The notes beneath the pieces were generated by a model, which did not search any database, was not told the DNA's origin, and worked only from the letters and a program-made list of their open reading frames with translations. A stretch of DNA of 64,000 nucleotides from the NCBI RefSeq assembly GCF_900142365.1, contig NZ_FRAP01000006.1, positions 210,569 through 274,568 on the forward strand, in the 5' to 3' direction. Below are positions 1 through 8,080 of this stretch, one piece after another. Origin of the DNA: Pseudonocardia thermophila. GTDB taxonomy: Bacteria > Actinomycetota > Actinomycetes > Mycobacteriales > Pseudonocardiaceae. Positions within the stretch are counted from its first letter, which is position 1; each line of letters opens with the position of its first letter. The position numbers and the translations under genes were made by a program.

Positions 1-464
1 CAGGAGTCCAGGACGTGCATCGGCTGCTCGTCCATGCCGCGGCCGAGCAGCCGCGTCCACGGGTACACGCCGAAGACGTGGAACGCGTGATCAGGTGCGG
101 CTTCGTCGAGCAGGTCGTCGGTCAAGTGCGCCCAGTACGGGCCGGCCTGCGGGCCGATGACGGCCAAGAGCTCGGCACCGAACTCGCGCGGATCGACCCG
201 GGCGCCGACGCCGCCCCCGTGCCAGTACGACGCCACGACCTGCTCGTCGAGCGGATCGGCGACGCCGGCCAGCCGAGCGAGCACCTGCAGGTACGGCCAG
301 GCGCCGGAGAACCGCCGCGCGGCGGCCCGGATCTCCGCTTCGGTGCCCGAGCGCAGCGCGGTGGACCCGGCCGGCCCGCAGAAGCCCAGGTCGTTCGGGG
401 CGAACGCGTAGCGGGCGAACATCACAGCGCCCGTCGCGACGGCCGCCTGCGGCACCGCGGTCAC
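1..464 (-). CDS. Partial DUF6390-like protein of the hydrogenase locus
   Basis: An open frame runs leftward off the window edge, so the C-terminus is missing; about 154 residues are visible. The GTG at 464 overlaps the hypD stop as GTGA, the same coupling used throughout this operon; an internal ATG at 422 (MFARYAFAPNDLGFCG) is the alternative start. The visible part is soluble, with a YWHGGG stretch and no signal peptide. It resembles the uncharacterised DUF6390 proteins found near actinobacterial hyp genes; that family call is from memory of the sequence style. No biochemical function can be assigned, but position as last visible gene of the hyp operon suggests a role in hydrogenase maturation or assembly. 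Confidence 0.6.
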   Translation of the reverse strand, partial: MTAVPQAAVATGAVMFARYAFAPNDLGFCGPAGSTALRSGTEAEIRAAARRFSGAWPYLQVLARLAGVADPLDEQVVASYWHGGGVGARVDPREFGAELLAVIGPQAGPYWAHLTDDLLDEAAPDHAFHVFGVYPWTRLLGRGMDEQPMHVLDS

Positions 465-1597
465 CGGGCGGGCTGCCCCACGAGCTGGGCGGCGTCGCGG
501 TGCATCCGGCCGAAGTTGTAGTACGCCGCGCACGCGCCCTCCGGCGACACCATGCAGGTGCCGATCGGGGTCTCCGGGGTGCACGCGGTGCCGAACACCT
601 TGCACTCCCACGGCTTGAGCACGCCCTTGAGCACCTCGCCGCACTGGCACGCCTTCGGGTCGGCGACCCGCACGCCCGGCATGTCGAACCGGGCCTCGGC
701 GTCGAACGCGGCGAAGTCGTCGTGCAGCCGCAGCGCGCTCTGCGAGATGAAGCCGAGCCCGCGCCACTCGAAGTGCGGGCGCAGCGCGAACACCTGACCC
801 ATCAGCGACAGCGCGGCCGGGTTGCCCTCCTCCGCGACGACGCGGGAGTACTGGTTCTCCACCTCGCAGCGGCCCTCGCGCAGCTGCGTGAGCAGCATCG
901 CCACCGACGCGAGGATGTCCAGCGGCTCGAACCCGGCCACCACCAGCGGCTTGCCGTACACCTTCGGCACGAACTGGTACGGCCGGGTGCCGACGACCGT
1001 CGAGACGTGCCCCGGGCCGAGGAACCCGGACAGCCGCAGGTCGGGCGAGTCCAGGATCGCCTTGATCGGCGGCACGATCGTGACGTGGTTGCAGAAGACG
1101 CTGAAGTTCTCGACGCCCAGCTCGCGGGCGCGGACCAGCGTCACCGCGGTGGAGGGCGCGGTGGTCTCGAACCCGATCGCGAAGAACACGACCTGCTTGG
1201 CCGGGTTGTCGACGGCGATCTTGAGCGCGTCCAGCGGCGAGTAGACGAACCGCACGTCGGCGCCGCGGGCCTTGGCGTCCAGCAGCGAGCCGCGGCTGCC
1301 GGGCACGCGCATCATGTCGCCGAAGCACGTGAAGACCACGTCGGGCTGCTCGGCCAGCCAGACCGCGTCGTCGACGCGGCCCATCGGGATGACGCACACC
1401 GGGCAGCCGGGCCCGTGCACGAGCTCCACCGACTCGGGCAGCAGGTGCTCGATGCCGTGCCGGTAGATGGTGTGGGTGTGCCCGCCGCACACCTCCATGA
1501 ACTTGTGGTGCTCCCCCGACTCGTCGGCCAGCCTGCGGATGGTGGCAAGCAGCGCGCGGGCGGCTGCGGGGTCACGGAACTCGTCGACGAAACGCAT
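461..1597 (-). CDS. hypD: Hydrogenase maturation protein HypD
   Basis: 378 residues, the usual HypD length. HypD is the Fe-S scaffold which, with HypC, assembles the Fe(CN)2CO unit of [NiFe] hydrogenases in the cytoplasm. Visible motifs are the N-terminal CGGHTHT (Cys37), GPGCPVCV (Cys65, Cys68) and a C-terminal Cys-rich block (CQCGEVLKG, WECKVFG, then ACTPETPIGTCMV) that binds the [4Fe-4S] cluster. All expected Cys residues are present, so the protein looks functional. It starts 15 nt after the hypC stop and its stop overlaps the next start as GTGA. Confidence 0.97.
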   Translation of the reverse strand: MRFVDEFRDPAAARALLATIRRLADESGEHHKFMEVCGGHTHTIYRHGIEHLLPESVELVHGPGCPVCVIPMGRVDDAVWLAEQPDVVFTCFGDMMRVPGSRGSLLDAKARGADVRFVYSPLDALKIAVDNPAKQVVFFAIGFETTAPSTAVTLVRARELGVENFSVFCNHVTIVPPIKAILDSPDLRLSGFLGPGHVSTVVGTRPYQFVPKVYGKPLVVAGFEPLDILASVAMLLTQLREGRCEVENQYSRVVAEEGNPAALSLMGQVFALRPHFEWRGLGFISQSALRLHDDFAAFDAEARFDMPGVRVADPKACQCGEVLKGVLKPWECKVFGTACTPETPIGTCMVSPEGACAAYYNFGRMHRDAAQLVGQPAR

Positions 1598-1612
1598 CCG
1601 GTCGCTCCTCGC

Positions 1613-1885
1613 TCAGATGATCTGTGACGAGTCGAAGGCCTCGATCTCGTCGGTGTAGGCGGAACCGAGCTGGGCGACCGCGGCGAGCGTCAGCCGCGCC
1701 TCCTCCTCGTCGATCTTCGCCATGGCGAAGCCGACGTGCACGAGCACCCAGTCGTCGGGCTCGGGCATGTCCTTCTCCAGCAGGCGCACGCTGATCGTGC
1801 GCTGCACACCGCTCACGTCCACCTTCGCGAGGTGGTTGGCGGGGTCGGTGATCTCCACGATCCGGCCCGGGATCCCGAGGCACAT
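1613..1885 (-). CDS. hypC: Hydrogenase maturation chaperone HypC
   Basis: 90 residues. The start ATG at 1885 gives the canonical MCLGIPGR terminus; the N-terminal Cys2 carries the Fe(CN)2CO unit with HypD and delivers it to the large-subunit precursor. The OB-fold pattern ends in VHVGFAMAKIDEEEA, the typical HypC C-terminal motif. It lies 14 nt after hypE and 15 nt before hypD, in the standard E-C-D order. It is one of three HypC-domain proteins in this operon (others at 4387-4638 and, fused, at 3674-4390). Confidence 0.96.
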   Translation of the reverse strand: MCLGIPGRIVEITDPANHLAKVDVSGVQRTISVRLLEKDMPEPDDWVLVHVGFAMAKIDEEEARLTLAAVAQLGSAYTDEIEAFDSSQII

Positions 1886-1899
1886 GAGGTGGTCCTTCC

Positions 1900-3027
1900 C
1901 TAACAGATCCGGGGCAGCGGGTCCCCGACGAGCATGTCGACGATGCGGGTGCCGCCGAAGCCGGTGCGCAGCACGACGGTCGCGGCCGGTTCCTCCGCGA
2001 CGGTGCCGATCACCGCGGCCTCGGCCCCCAGCGGGTGCCCCCGCAGCGCGGCGAGGCCGGCGTCGACCTCGTCGGGCGGCAGCACCGCGAGGAACTTGCC
2101 CTCGTTCGCGACGTAGAGCGGGTCGATGCCGAGCATCTCGCACGCCCCGGCCACGACCGGGCGCACGGGCAGCGCCTCCTCGTCGAGCACGACGGCCAGC
2201 CCGCAGTCCTGCGCGAGCTCGTTGCACACGGTGCCCACGCCGCCGCGGGTGGGGTCGCGCAGCCAGCGGGTGTTGGGCGCCGCCTCCAGCAGGGCGGCCA
2301 CGGCGGATGCGACGGCGGCGGTGTCGGAGCGGATGTCGGCCTCGATGGCCAGGTCGCCCCGGGCCAGCATGATCGCCATCCCGTGGTCGCCCATCGGGCC
2401 GGACAGCACGATCCGGTCCCCGGGCCGCACGTCACCCGCGGACAGCGAGCGCCCCTCCGGGATCACGCCCACCCCGGTGGTGGTGATGAACAGCCCGTCC
2501 GCCGCGCCGCGCGGCACGACCTTGGTGTCGCCGGTGACGATCGTGACGCCCGCCCCGGTGGCCGCTGCCGCCATGTCCTCGGCGATCGCGCGCAGCTCGG
2601 CGATCGGGAAGCCCTCCTCCAGCACGAACGCCGCGGACAGCCACTGGGGGGTGGCCCCGGCCATGGCCAGGTCGTTCACGGTGCCGTGCACGGCGAGGTG
2701 CCCGATCGAGCCGCCCGGGAAGCGCAGCGGCTGCACGACGAACGAGTCGGTGGACATCGCCAGCCGCGGGCCGCCCGGCGGGGAGAGCACGGCGCCGTCG
2801 CCGAGCAGCTCCAGCTGCGGGTTGCGGAAGGCCTCGACGAACACCGCGTCGACGAGCGCGGCGGAGGACTTACCGCCCGCGCCGTGGGCGAGCGTCACGA
2901 TCTCGTCGCGCAGCCGCGGCCGCCGCTTGCGGAACGCCTCGATCCGCTCGATGACCTCGCCCTCGGCGAAGCTCGGGCCGCTCGCCCGGTACTCCTCGAC
3001 CGATGTGCGGTGGTGTCTCTCGGTCAT
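1900..3027 (-). CDS. hypE: Hydrogenase maturation protein HypE
   Basis: 375 residues from ATG 3027 (MTERHHRTS). HypE dehydrates the carbamoyl group that HypF places on its C-terminal Cys, giving the thiocyanate that supplies the CN ligands. The protein ends in PRIC with the essential Cys last, and shows the AIR-synthase/PurM-like pattern: HGAGGKSS, AMSTDSFVV, GTVNDLAMAGA and DPTRGGVGTVCNE. A longer frame upstream is open to 3132, but the ATG at 3027 overlaps the SIS gene stop as ATGA and matches HypE N-termini. The HypF partner is not in the window. Confidence 0.96.
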   Translation of the reverse strand: MTERHHRTSVEEYRASGPSFAEGEVIERIEAFRKRRPRLRDEIVTLAHGAGGKSSAALVDAVFVEAFRNPQLELLGDGAVLSPPGGPRLAMSTDSFVVQPLRFPGGSIGHLAVHGTVNDLAMAGATPQWLSAAFVLEEGFPIAELRAIAEDMAAAATGAGVTIVTGDTKVVPRGAADGLFITTTGVGVIPEGRSLSAGDVRPGDRIVLSGPMGDHGMAIMLARGDLAIEADIRSDTAAVASAVAALLEAAPNTRWLRDPTRGGVGTVCNELAQDCGLAVVLDEEALPVRPVVAGACEMLGIDPLYVANEGKFLAVLPPDEVDAGLAALRGHPLGAEAAVIGTVAEEPAATVVLRTGFGGTRIVDMLVGDPLPRIC

Positions 3028-3677
3028 GCTGCCTCCGTCCGGCGGGACTGGACGGCGCGCCACAGCTCGTGGCCGAGCAGCGCCTGCGACTCCTGGATGC
3101 GGTGCACGCTCTGGGACGCCACCGTGAAGCACACGTCGACGTCGGGGCTCGTGGCGAAGGCGCCGCCGTCGTAGCCGGCGAACCCGATCGTGAACATGCC
3201 CCGGCGCTTGGCCTCCGCGAGGCCCGCGGTGAGATCGGCCGAGCTACCGCTGGTGGACATCGCGATCGCGATGTCGTCCGGGCCGCCCCGGGCGATCAGC
3301 TGGCGGGCGAACACCAGCTCGAAGCCCACGTCGTTGCCGAGCGCGGTGAGCACGGCCTGGTCGGCGGTCAGCGTCCACGCCGGCAGCGCGGGCCCGACCG
3401 GTGGGTGCGCGAACAGCGCCGCGAGCGTCGAGGCGTCGGTGGAGCTGCCGCCGTTGCCGAACGTGAACAGCCGCCCGCCCGCCGCGAACCGGCGCGCCAT
3501 CTCGTCGGCAGCCCTGGCGAGCGCGTCGGCGTGCGCGGCCAGCGTCTCGCGACGCAGCCGGGCGCTCTCGGCGGCCTTCGCGACCGCCGACGCGGCCAGG
3601 TCGGCCAGGAGCGGCCCGGGATCGCGCTCGCGGGCGTCGAGGAACGGGTAGAGGAACCCGGTGCCGTCGTCGCTCAT
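3024..3677 (-). CDS. SIS-domain protein, hydrogenase-locus type
   Basis: 217 residues with a sugar isomerase (SIS) fold resembling GmhA and DiaA: FGNGGSSTDASTLA near residues 94-107 and MSTSGSSADL near 163. These are the phosphosugar-binding loops. It is soluble and lacks a kinase or HTH domain. It overlaps both neighbours by 4 nt (ATGA), so it is translated with hypE and with the SIS-HypC fusion upstream. A phosphosugar isomerase or sensor role fits the family, but the setting inside hyp genes argues for a maturation or assembly role; the ligand cannot be told from sequence. Confidence 0.85.
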   Translation of the reverse strand: MSDDGTGFLYPFLDARERDPGPLLADLAASAVAKAAESARLRRETLAAHADALARAADEMARRFAAGGRLFTFGNGGSSTDASTLAALFAHPPVGPALPAWTLTADQAVLTALGNDVGFELVFARQLIARGGPDDIAIAMSTSGSSADLTAGLAEAKRRGMFTIGFAGYDGGAFATSPDVDVCFTVASQSVHRIQESQALLGHELWRAVQSRRTEAA

Positions 3678-4390
3678 CGATCCACCTTCGTGATCGCGGT
3701 GCCGGCGTGCACCAGCAGCAGCTCACCCGGTGCGACGGGACCGACGAGCAGGGTGGCCACCTCCTCGCGGCCGTTCGCGGTGCGCACGACGGCGGTGCCG
3801 TCAGCGGTCACCGACAGCACCTCGGCGGGCCGGCCCTCGTCGCTGCACGTCACGCACACCTCGTCGGTGCACTCCGCGGCGTCCTCGGTGAGTAGGCCGG
3901 GGTGCTCGAAGCAGACGTGCGTGAGCTCCCACAGCAGGTGGTAGAGCAGCACGAACTTGCCGGTGGCCGGCGTGGCGGGATCGGCGTCCTCGAGCCAGAG
4001 CACGTGGTCGGCGGCCCCGGCGGGCGGCCGCGGCCCGTGCCCGATCCACACCGTCGTCGCGCCCCACGCCGGCGCCCGCGCGGTGATCGCGGTGACCTCG
4101 GGATCGGCGGCGTCGGCGATGGCCACGACGATATCGCCGGAGCGCACCGACAGCCGCGCGGCGTCGACGAGGTCGCGCCCGGTCAGTGCCACGGCGGGCA
4201 ACGCCCGCTTCCCGACGATCACCGGGTGCACGAACTCGACCGCGACGTGCTGCGCGTGCGGCTCCCACTGCGGCGCGACGCACCACATCGTGGCGCCCGC
4301 GGCGAAGCGACGGGCCAGCGCGAGGGACGCGGCGGCCAGGTCAGCGGCCAGCTCCTGCGACAGTCCGACGTCGGTGGGTGCCTCGGTCAC
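3674..4390 (-). CDS. SIS-like domain fused to a HypC/HupF domain
   Basis: 238 residues. The GTG at 4390 overlaps the upstream hypC2 stop as GTGA. Residues about 1-165 look like a degenerate SIS domain (ALARRFAAGATMW, GDIVVAIADAADPEV, TVWIGHGP). Residues about 170-238 are a HypC-like domain that starts CVTCSDEGRPAEV instead of MCLGIPG and ends LLVHAGTAITKVDR. The HypC part has several Cys (CTDEVCVTC) but not a Cys exposed at residue 2, so it may not act as a classic iron-carrier chaperone. It sits directly upstream of a stand-alone SIS gene; the two could form a heteromer. Function unknown. Confidence 0.8.
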   Translation of the reverse strand: MTEAPTDVGLSQELAADLAAASLALARRFAAGATMWCVAPQWEPHAQHVAVEFVHPVIVGKRALPAVALTGRDLVDAARLSVRSGDIVVAIADAADPEVTAITARAPAWGATTVWIGHGPRPPAGAADHVLWLEDADPATPATGKFVLLYHLLWELTHVCFEHPGLLTEDAAECTDEVCVTCSDEGRPAEVLSVTADGTAVVRTANGREEVATLLVGPVAPGELLLVHAGTAITKVDR

Positions 4391-4638
4391 GGCGTCACCC
4401 CCATCTCGTCGAGCACGCCGTACTCGGCCATCGTGGCGAGCGTGACCCGTGCAGTGTCCTCGTCGATGCGGGTGAGCGCGAACCCGGCGTGCGCGATCGT
4501 GTAGTCGCCGACGGCCAGGTCCGGCAGGTAGGCCAGGCAGATGTCGCGCTCCTCGCCGGGGAACGCCACCCGGGCCATCCGCGCGCCCGACTCCGCGTCC
4601 CACACCCGCAGGACCCGTCCCGGAACCCCCAGACACAT
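4387..4638 (-). CDS. hypC: Second HypC-type hydrogenase chaperone
   Basis: 83 residues from ATG 4638, with the MCLGVPGRVLRV start and the HAGFALTRIDEDTA C-terminal motif of HypC/HybG. Cys2 is present, so it can carry the Fe(CN)2CO unit. It starts 5 nt after the NHL gene and its stop overlaps the SIS-HypC gene as GTGA. Organisms with two HypC paralogues often dedicate one to a particular large subunit; here only one hydrogenase is visible, so the division of labour is unknown. Confidence 0.94.
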   Translation of the reverse strand: MCLGVPGRVLRVWDAESGARMARVAFPGEERDICLAYLPDLAVGDYTIAHAGFALTRIDEDTARVTLATMAEYGVLDEMGVTP

Positions 4639-4643
4639 GCTGC

Positions 4644-5846
4644 TCAGCCCTCCTCGCCCGAGCTCGTGTCGCGCTCCCAGAGCACGACTCGGTTGTTGCC
4701 GGAATCGGCGATCGCCATCACACCGTCGTGCACCCAGAGCCCGTACGGCCAGCACAGGGTGTCATGCGCGACCGCGGACCAGCGGTTCTCACCGTTCGCG
4801 GCGAAGGTCGGCTGGGCCAGAACGTGCTCTGCGGGTCGGCCCGACGCGGGGACGTCGGACCACACCAGCACCCGGTTGTTCGCGGTGTCGGCGACGGCGA
4901 ACACGTCGTCGGTCAGGCACGCCGCGTACGGGAAGCGGAACCGGTCGCCGGTCTGCGGCGCGTACGGGAACTCGTCGGCGGTGTGGAAGTCCGGCTGCCC
5001 GACGACCAGGTCGGCGGGCCGGTCGGCGTCCGGCGCCGGTCTCCAGCCGAGGACACGGTGGTTGCCGGCGTCGGCGACCAGCAGCAGCCCTTCCCGGCCG
5101 GTGATCGCGTGCGGCCAGCGGAAGCTCGCCGGACCCACGCCCTCGCCGCGGTTCTCCTGGCGCTCGGCGGGCCCGGGTTGGCCGAGCACGACGTCGGCGG
5201 GCCGCCCCGGTTCGGGCACCCCGCCGGTCCAGCCCAGCACCCGGCGGTTGCCGGTGTCGGCCACCCAGAACACGCCGTCGACGACGGCGATGCCGAACGG
5301 CCAGTACATGCTCGCGGCGTCGCACTCCCCGCCCCGGTTGGCCTCGACCGAGCTCGCGTCGGGCTGACCGAGGACGTGGTCGGGGGCGGCGTCGTCGCGC
5401 TGCGGGACCTCGTCCCAGACGAGGATGCGGTGGTGCCAGGCGTCGGCGACGATCAGCCGGCCGTCGTGCACGAGCACCCCGGTGGGCAGGTTCATGCCGC
5501 GCTCGGGGCCGCGGCCACCGGCGGCGCGGCCCTCCGTGGTGGCGTCGGGCTGGCCGAGCACCACGTCAGCGGGCGCCTCGTCGGCGCCGGGGCGGCCGTG
5601 CCAGACCAGCACGCGGTGGTTGCCGGAGTCGGCGACCACGACGTGGGCGTCGCCGACGAACACCCCGCGCGGGGAGTACATGCCGCTGCGCGTCGGGGCG
5701 GCGGGGGGCAGCGCGAGCCCGCCGGGCGCGGGCGAGCCGAGCCAGACACGGGGTGTCCAGCCACCGGCGATGCCCGGTTCGGCGACGGGATCGGCGCGCG
5801 TCCCCACCACGGGCGCGATGCCGCGGCGGACGGTCAGCCTGCTCAT
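4644..5846 (-). CDS. NHL-repeat six-bladed propeller protein of hydrogenase operon
   Basis: 400 residues from ATG 5846, which overlaps the upstream gene stop as ATGA. Six repeats are visible, each with a signature such as VVADSGNHRVLVW, IVADAWHHRILVW, WVADTGNRRVLGW, LVADAGNHRVLGW, AVADTANNRVLVW and AIADSGNNRVVLW. Most are followed by a D/E-VVLGQPD segment, so the fold is probably an NHL beta-propeller. There is no signal peptide or membrane segment, so it should be cytoplasmic like the hydrogenase. No catalytic motif is seen; a protein-docking or assembly role is inferred from fold and position. Confidence 0.88.
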   Translation of the reverse strand: MSRLTVRRGIAPVVGTRADPVAEPGIAGGWTPRVWLGSPAPGGLALPPAAPTRSGMYSPRGVFVGDAHVVVADSGNHRVLVWHGRPGADEAPADVVLGQPDATTEGRAAGGRGPERGMNLPTGVLVHDGRLIVADAWHHRILVWDEVPQRDDAAPDHVLGQPDASSVEANRGGECDAASMYWPFGIAVVDGVFWVADTGNRRVLGWTGGVPEPGRPADVVLGQPGPAERQENRGEGVGPASFRWPHAITGREGLLLVADAGNHRVLGWRPAPDADRPADLVVGQPDFHTADEFPYAPQTGDRFRFPYAACLTDDVFAVADTANNRVLVWSDVPASGRPAEHVLAQPTFAANGENRWSAVAHDTLCWPYGLWVHDGVMAIADSGNNRVVLWERDTSSGEEG

Positions 5847-6781
5847 GTCCCGACCCGGATCCACACCTGGCCGTCGTCCACCCGCATGGGCAGTTGTTCC
5901 AGCTGGGCGCCGGGCGCACTGAGGCACTCGCCCGACGAGGCGTCGTAGCAGAAGCCGTGCCAGGGGCAGGTCAGGGTGCCGTTGGAGACGTCGAGCACGG
6001 CGGCGTCCAGCGGCAGCGCCTCGTGGGCGCACTCGTTGCGGAAGGCCGACAGCCGGTTGTCGAGGTTGACCACGATCGCCTCGACGGTGCTGCCGTCGGA
6101 CGGCACGATCAGCTCGACGCGGTGCAGCCGGCCGGCCTCGTACTCGGCGGCGGCGCCGGCGCGGACCCAACCCTCGGCCTCGGGGTCGCGGCCGATCCGC
6201 AGCGCCTCCAGCGGGATCAGCGCGGGGCCGGGCTCGTTGGGCAGCACCTCGACGGCGCGCAGCCCCGGCACGCCGTCGAGCAGCGCGCTCTCCACGAGGT
6301 TGCGCAGCGTCACCGACGACATCGAGCAGCCGTTGCAGGCACCCTCCAGCCGCACGTAGGCGGTGGCGTCCTCGAGCTTGACGAGCGTGACGTCGCCGCC
6401 GTGGCTCTGCAGCTGAGGGCGCACAGCCGCCAGCGCGCGGTCGGCGGCCCGGCGCGGATCGGGCCGGATGATCCCGTGCAGCGACAGCAGCATGTGCACG
6501 ACCGGCTCGTCGACCAGGTCGTAGAGCGCCTGACGGGTGGAGTCGTCGCCCTGCTCGCCCTTGAGGCGGCGCACGATCGCGACGAGCCCGGCGCGGTGCA
6601 CGGCCTCCAGCGCGGAGCGCAGCTCGGTGGCCACCTTGCGCGCGGCGGGCTCCAGCGCCTCGACGGCGGCGAAGGCGGCGTCGACGCGGGCGGCGAGCTC
6701 TTCGAAGGTCGGTTCGGGAGACGAGGTGGTGGACTGGGCGGTGGTGGGTCTGGTCGGTGTGGCCGGGACGGTGGTGGTCAT
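5843..6781 (-). CDS. NifU-type Fe-S scaffold fused to a Rieske [2Fe-2S] domain
   Basis: 312 residues. After a low-complexity Thr/Pro N-terminus and a helical segment (about 25-110), residues 112-185 form a NifU C-terminal domain with the CNGCSM cluster motif (Cys149, Cys152). Residues about 205-311 form a Rieske domain with CAH (Cys251, His253) and CPWHG (Cys272, His275), so all four ligands are present. It could be an electron carrier between the hydrogenase and the quinone pool, a cluster-delivery factor, or both. It overlaps the NHL gene by 4 nt and follows the TPR gene by 30 nt. A separate Rieske-type protein is known from the M. smegmatis huc operon. Confidence 0.9.
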   Translation of the reverse strand: MTTTVPATPTRPTTAQSTTSSPEPTFEELAARVDAAFAAVEALEPAARKVATELRSALEAVHRAGLVAIVRRLKGEQGDDSTRQALYDLVDEPVVHMLLSLHGIIRPDPRRAADRALAAVRPQLQSHGGDVTLVKLEDATAYVRLEGACNGCSMSSVTLRNLVESALLDGVPGLRAVEVLPNEPGPALIPLEALRIGRDPEAEGWVRAGAAAEYEAGRLHRVELIVPSDGSTVEAIVVNLDNRLSAFRNECAHEALPLDAAVLDVSNGTLTCPWHGFCYDASSGECLSAPGAQLEQLPMRVDDGQVWIRVGT

Positions 6782-6811
6782 CCCTGGTCCTCCCGTTGTC
6801 GGGGTCGGCGG

Positions 6812-8080
6812 TCAGTCGGCGGTGCGGGCCAGCGCCACCTGTCGGGCTATCTCGTCGAGCACACCGCGCACCGCACGGACCGACTCCTCGTCGCCGTGCT
6901 CCTCGAACAGGAACCGGGCCTCGTACAGCTTGGCCTTCGCCTGGTCGAACATGCCGAGGTGGGCGAGGACATTGCCCTGGTTGGCCAGGACCCGGGCCCG
7001 GCCGACGGGGTCGGTCGCCCGGTCGCGGGTGGCGAGCACGGCTTCGTAGATCTCGGCGGCGTCGACGAGGTTCTGCTCGCGGTGCTTGCTGGGTGCGTAG
7101 ACGAGCGAGTTGGCGAGGTTGAGCTGCAGGCTCGCCCACTCGGCGGGGTGCTCCTCGCGGGTGTAGACGGTCAGCGCCTGGCGCAGCGACTGCGCCGCGA
7201 TGCCGAGGCGCAGCTGGCTGGAGGCCTCGACCATCGGCATGGTCAGGTACGCGGTGGCGACGCCGGCGTGGGCAGCCGCCCAGGTCAGCGGGGCGTCCTC
7301 GCGGCGGACCAACTGCAGCGCCGAGTGGTACTGCGGCACGGCCTTGGCCAGCACCTCCGGGTGCTGCTCGGCCTGCTCGTGCAGGGTCTGGGCCAGCCCG
7401 AGGTGGATCTCGGCGCGACCGACCCGCAGGCCGTCGGCGTCCTTGAGCAGCTTGAGCGCGGCCTCGAACCGGGTCACCGCCACGGCGTTGTCGCCGGGCT
7501 CGTCCCGGTCGCGCAGGATCGCCGCCGCGGCGCCCTGCATGAGCCCGGCCAGCGGCCGCACGACCGGGCGGGCGTGCTCGACGGCCTGGTCGAGCAGCGC
7601 CACCGCGGTGGCCGGGTCGCCTGCGGCCACCGCGGCGCTGGCCTGCGCGGAGCAGGCGAGCGCGGCGAGCTCACCGTCGAGCCCGTCGGCCGACGGCGGG
7701 TCGTCGCTGCGGCCCAGCGCGAACTGCACCAGGTCGACGAGCACGGCGAACTCGCCCAGCTCGGTGCGGAGCCCGGCCAGGTCGGGCTCGCCGTCGGGGT
7801 CGAGGACGAAGCGGTTGTAGCGGGTCACCGGATCGCCTGCGGTGCCCAGCGCGGAGAGCGCCCCCTCCCGGTCGCCCGCCAGCGCGCGCTCGTGCGCGGC
7901 CAGCGCCTCCGGCCACCGGACCGGGGTGCAACCGGCCAGCAGCTGCTCACGGGCCGCGGCCACCTCTGGCCCACCGGCGGGCACGAGGAGGTAGCCCGCG
8001 GGCAGCGCGAACATGCCCACCGGTTGCGGGCGCGCAGGAGCGGGGTGCTGCGCTGTCTGATCCCGCGCTGTCTCATCCAT
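6812..8080 (-). CDS. TPR-repeat protein of hydrogenase operon
   Basis: 422 residues, helical, with tetratricopeptide-like repeats over about residues 130-400 (for example AEIHLGLAQTLHEQ, ASLQLNLANSLVY, ARVLANQGNVLAHLG). There is no signal peptide or transmembrane segment. The N-terminal 30 residues are Ala/Pro/Gln rich. Its ATG lies inside the last codons of the upstream 83-residue gene (8-nt overlap). TPR proteins usually bind partner peptides, so a chaperone or assembly role for the hydrogenase subunits is inferred. Repeats are degenerate and the exact count is uncertain. Confidence 0.85.
   Translation of the reverse strand: MDETARDQTAQHPAPARPQPVGMFALPAGYLLVPAGGPEVAAAREQLLAGCTPVRWPEALAAHERALAGDREGALSALGTAGDPVTRYNRFVLDPDGEPDLAGLRTELGEFAVLVDLVQFALGRSDDPPSADGLDGELAALACSAQASAAVAAGDPATAVALLDQAVEHARPVVRPLAGLMQGAAAAILRDRDEPGDNAVAVTRFEAALKLLKDADGLRVGRAEIHLGLAQTLHEQAEQHPEVLAKAVPQYHSALQLVRREDAPLTWAAAHAGVATAYLTMPMVEASSQLRLGIAAQSLRQALTVYTREEHPAEWASLQLNLANSLVYAPSKHREQNLVDAAEIYEAVLATRDRATDPVGRARVLANQGNVLAHLGMFDQAKAKLYEARFLFEEHGDEESVRAVRGVLDEIARQVALARTAD

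Noticed and set aside
4644..7139. Long frame joining the NHL protein to sequence antisense-phased with the NifU-Rieske and TPR genes
   Set aside because: The upstream part is Arg/Pro low complexity; the NHL protein starts at ATG 5846, overlapping its neighbour by 4 nt.
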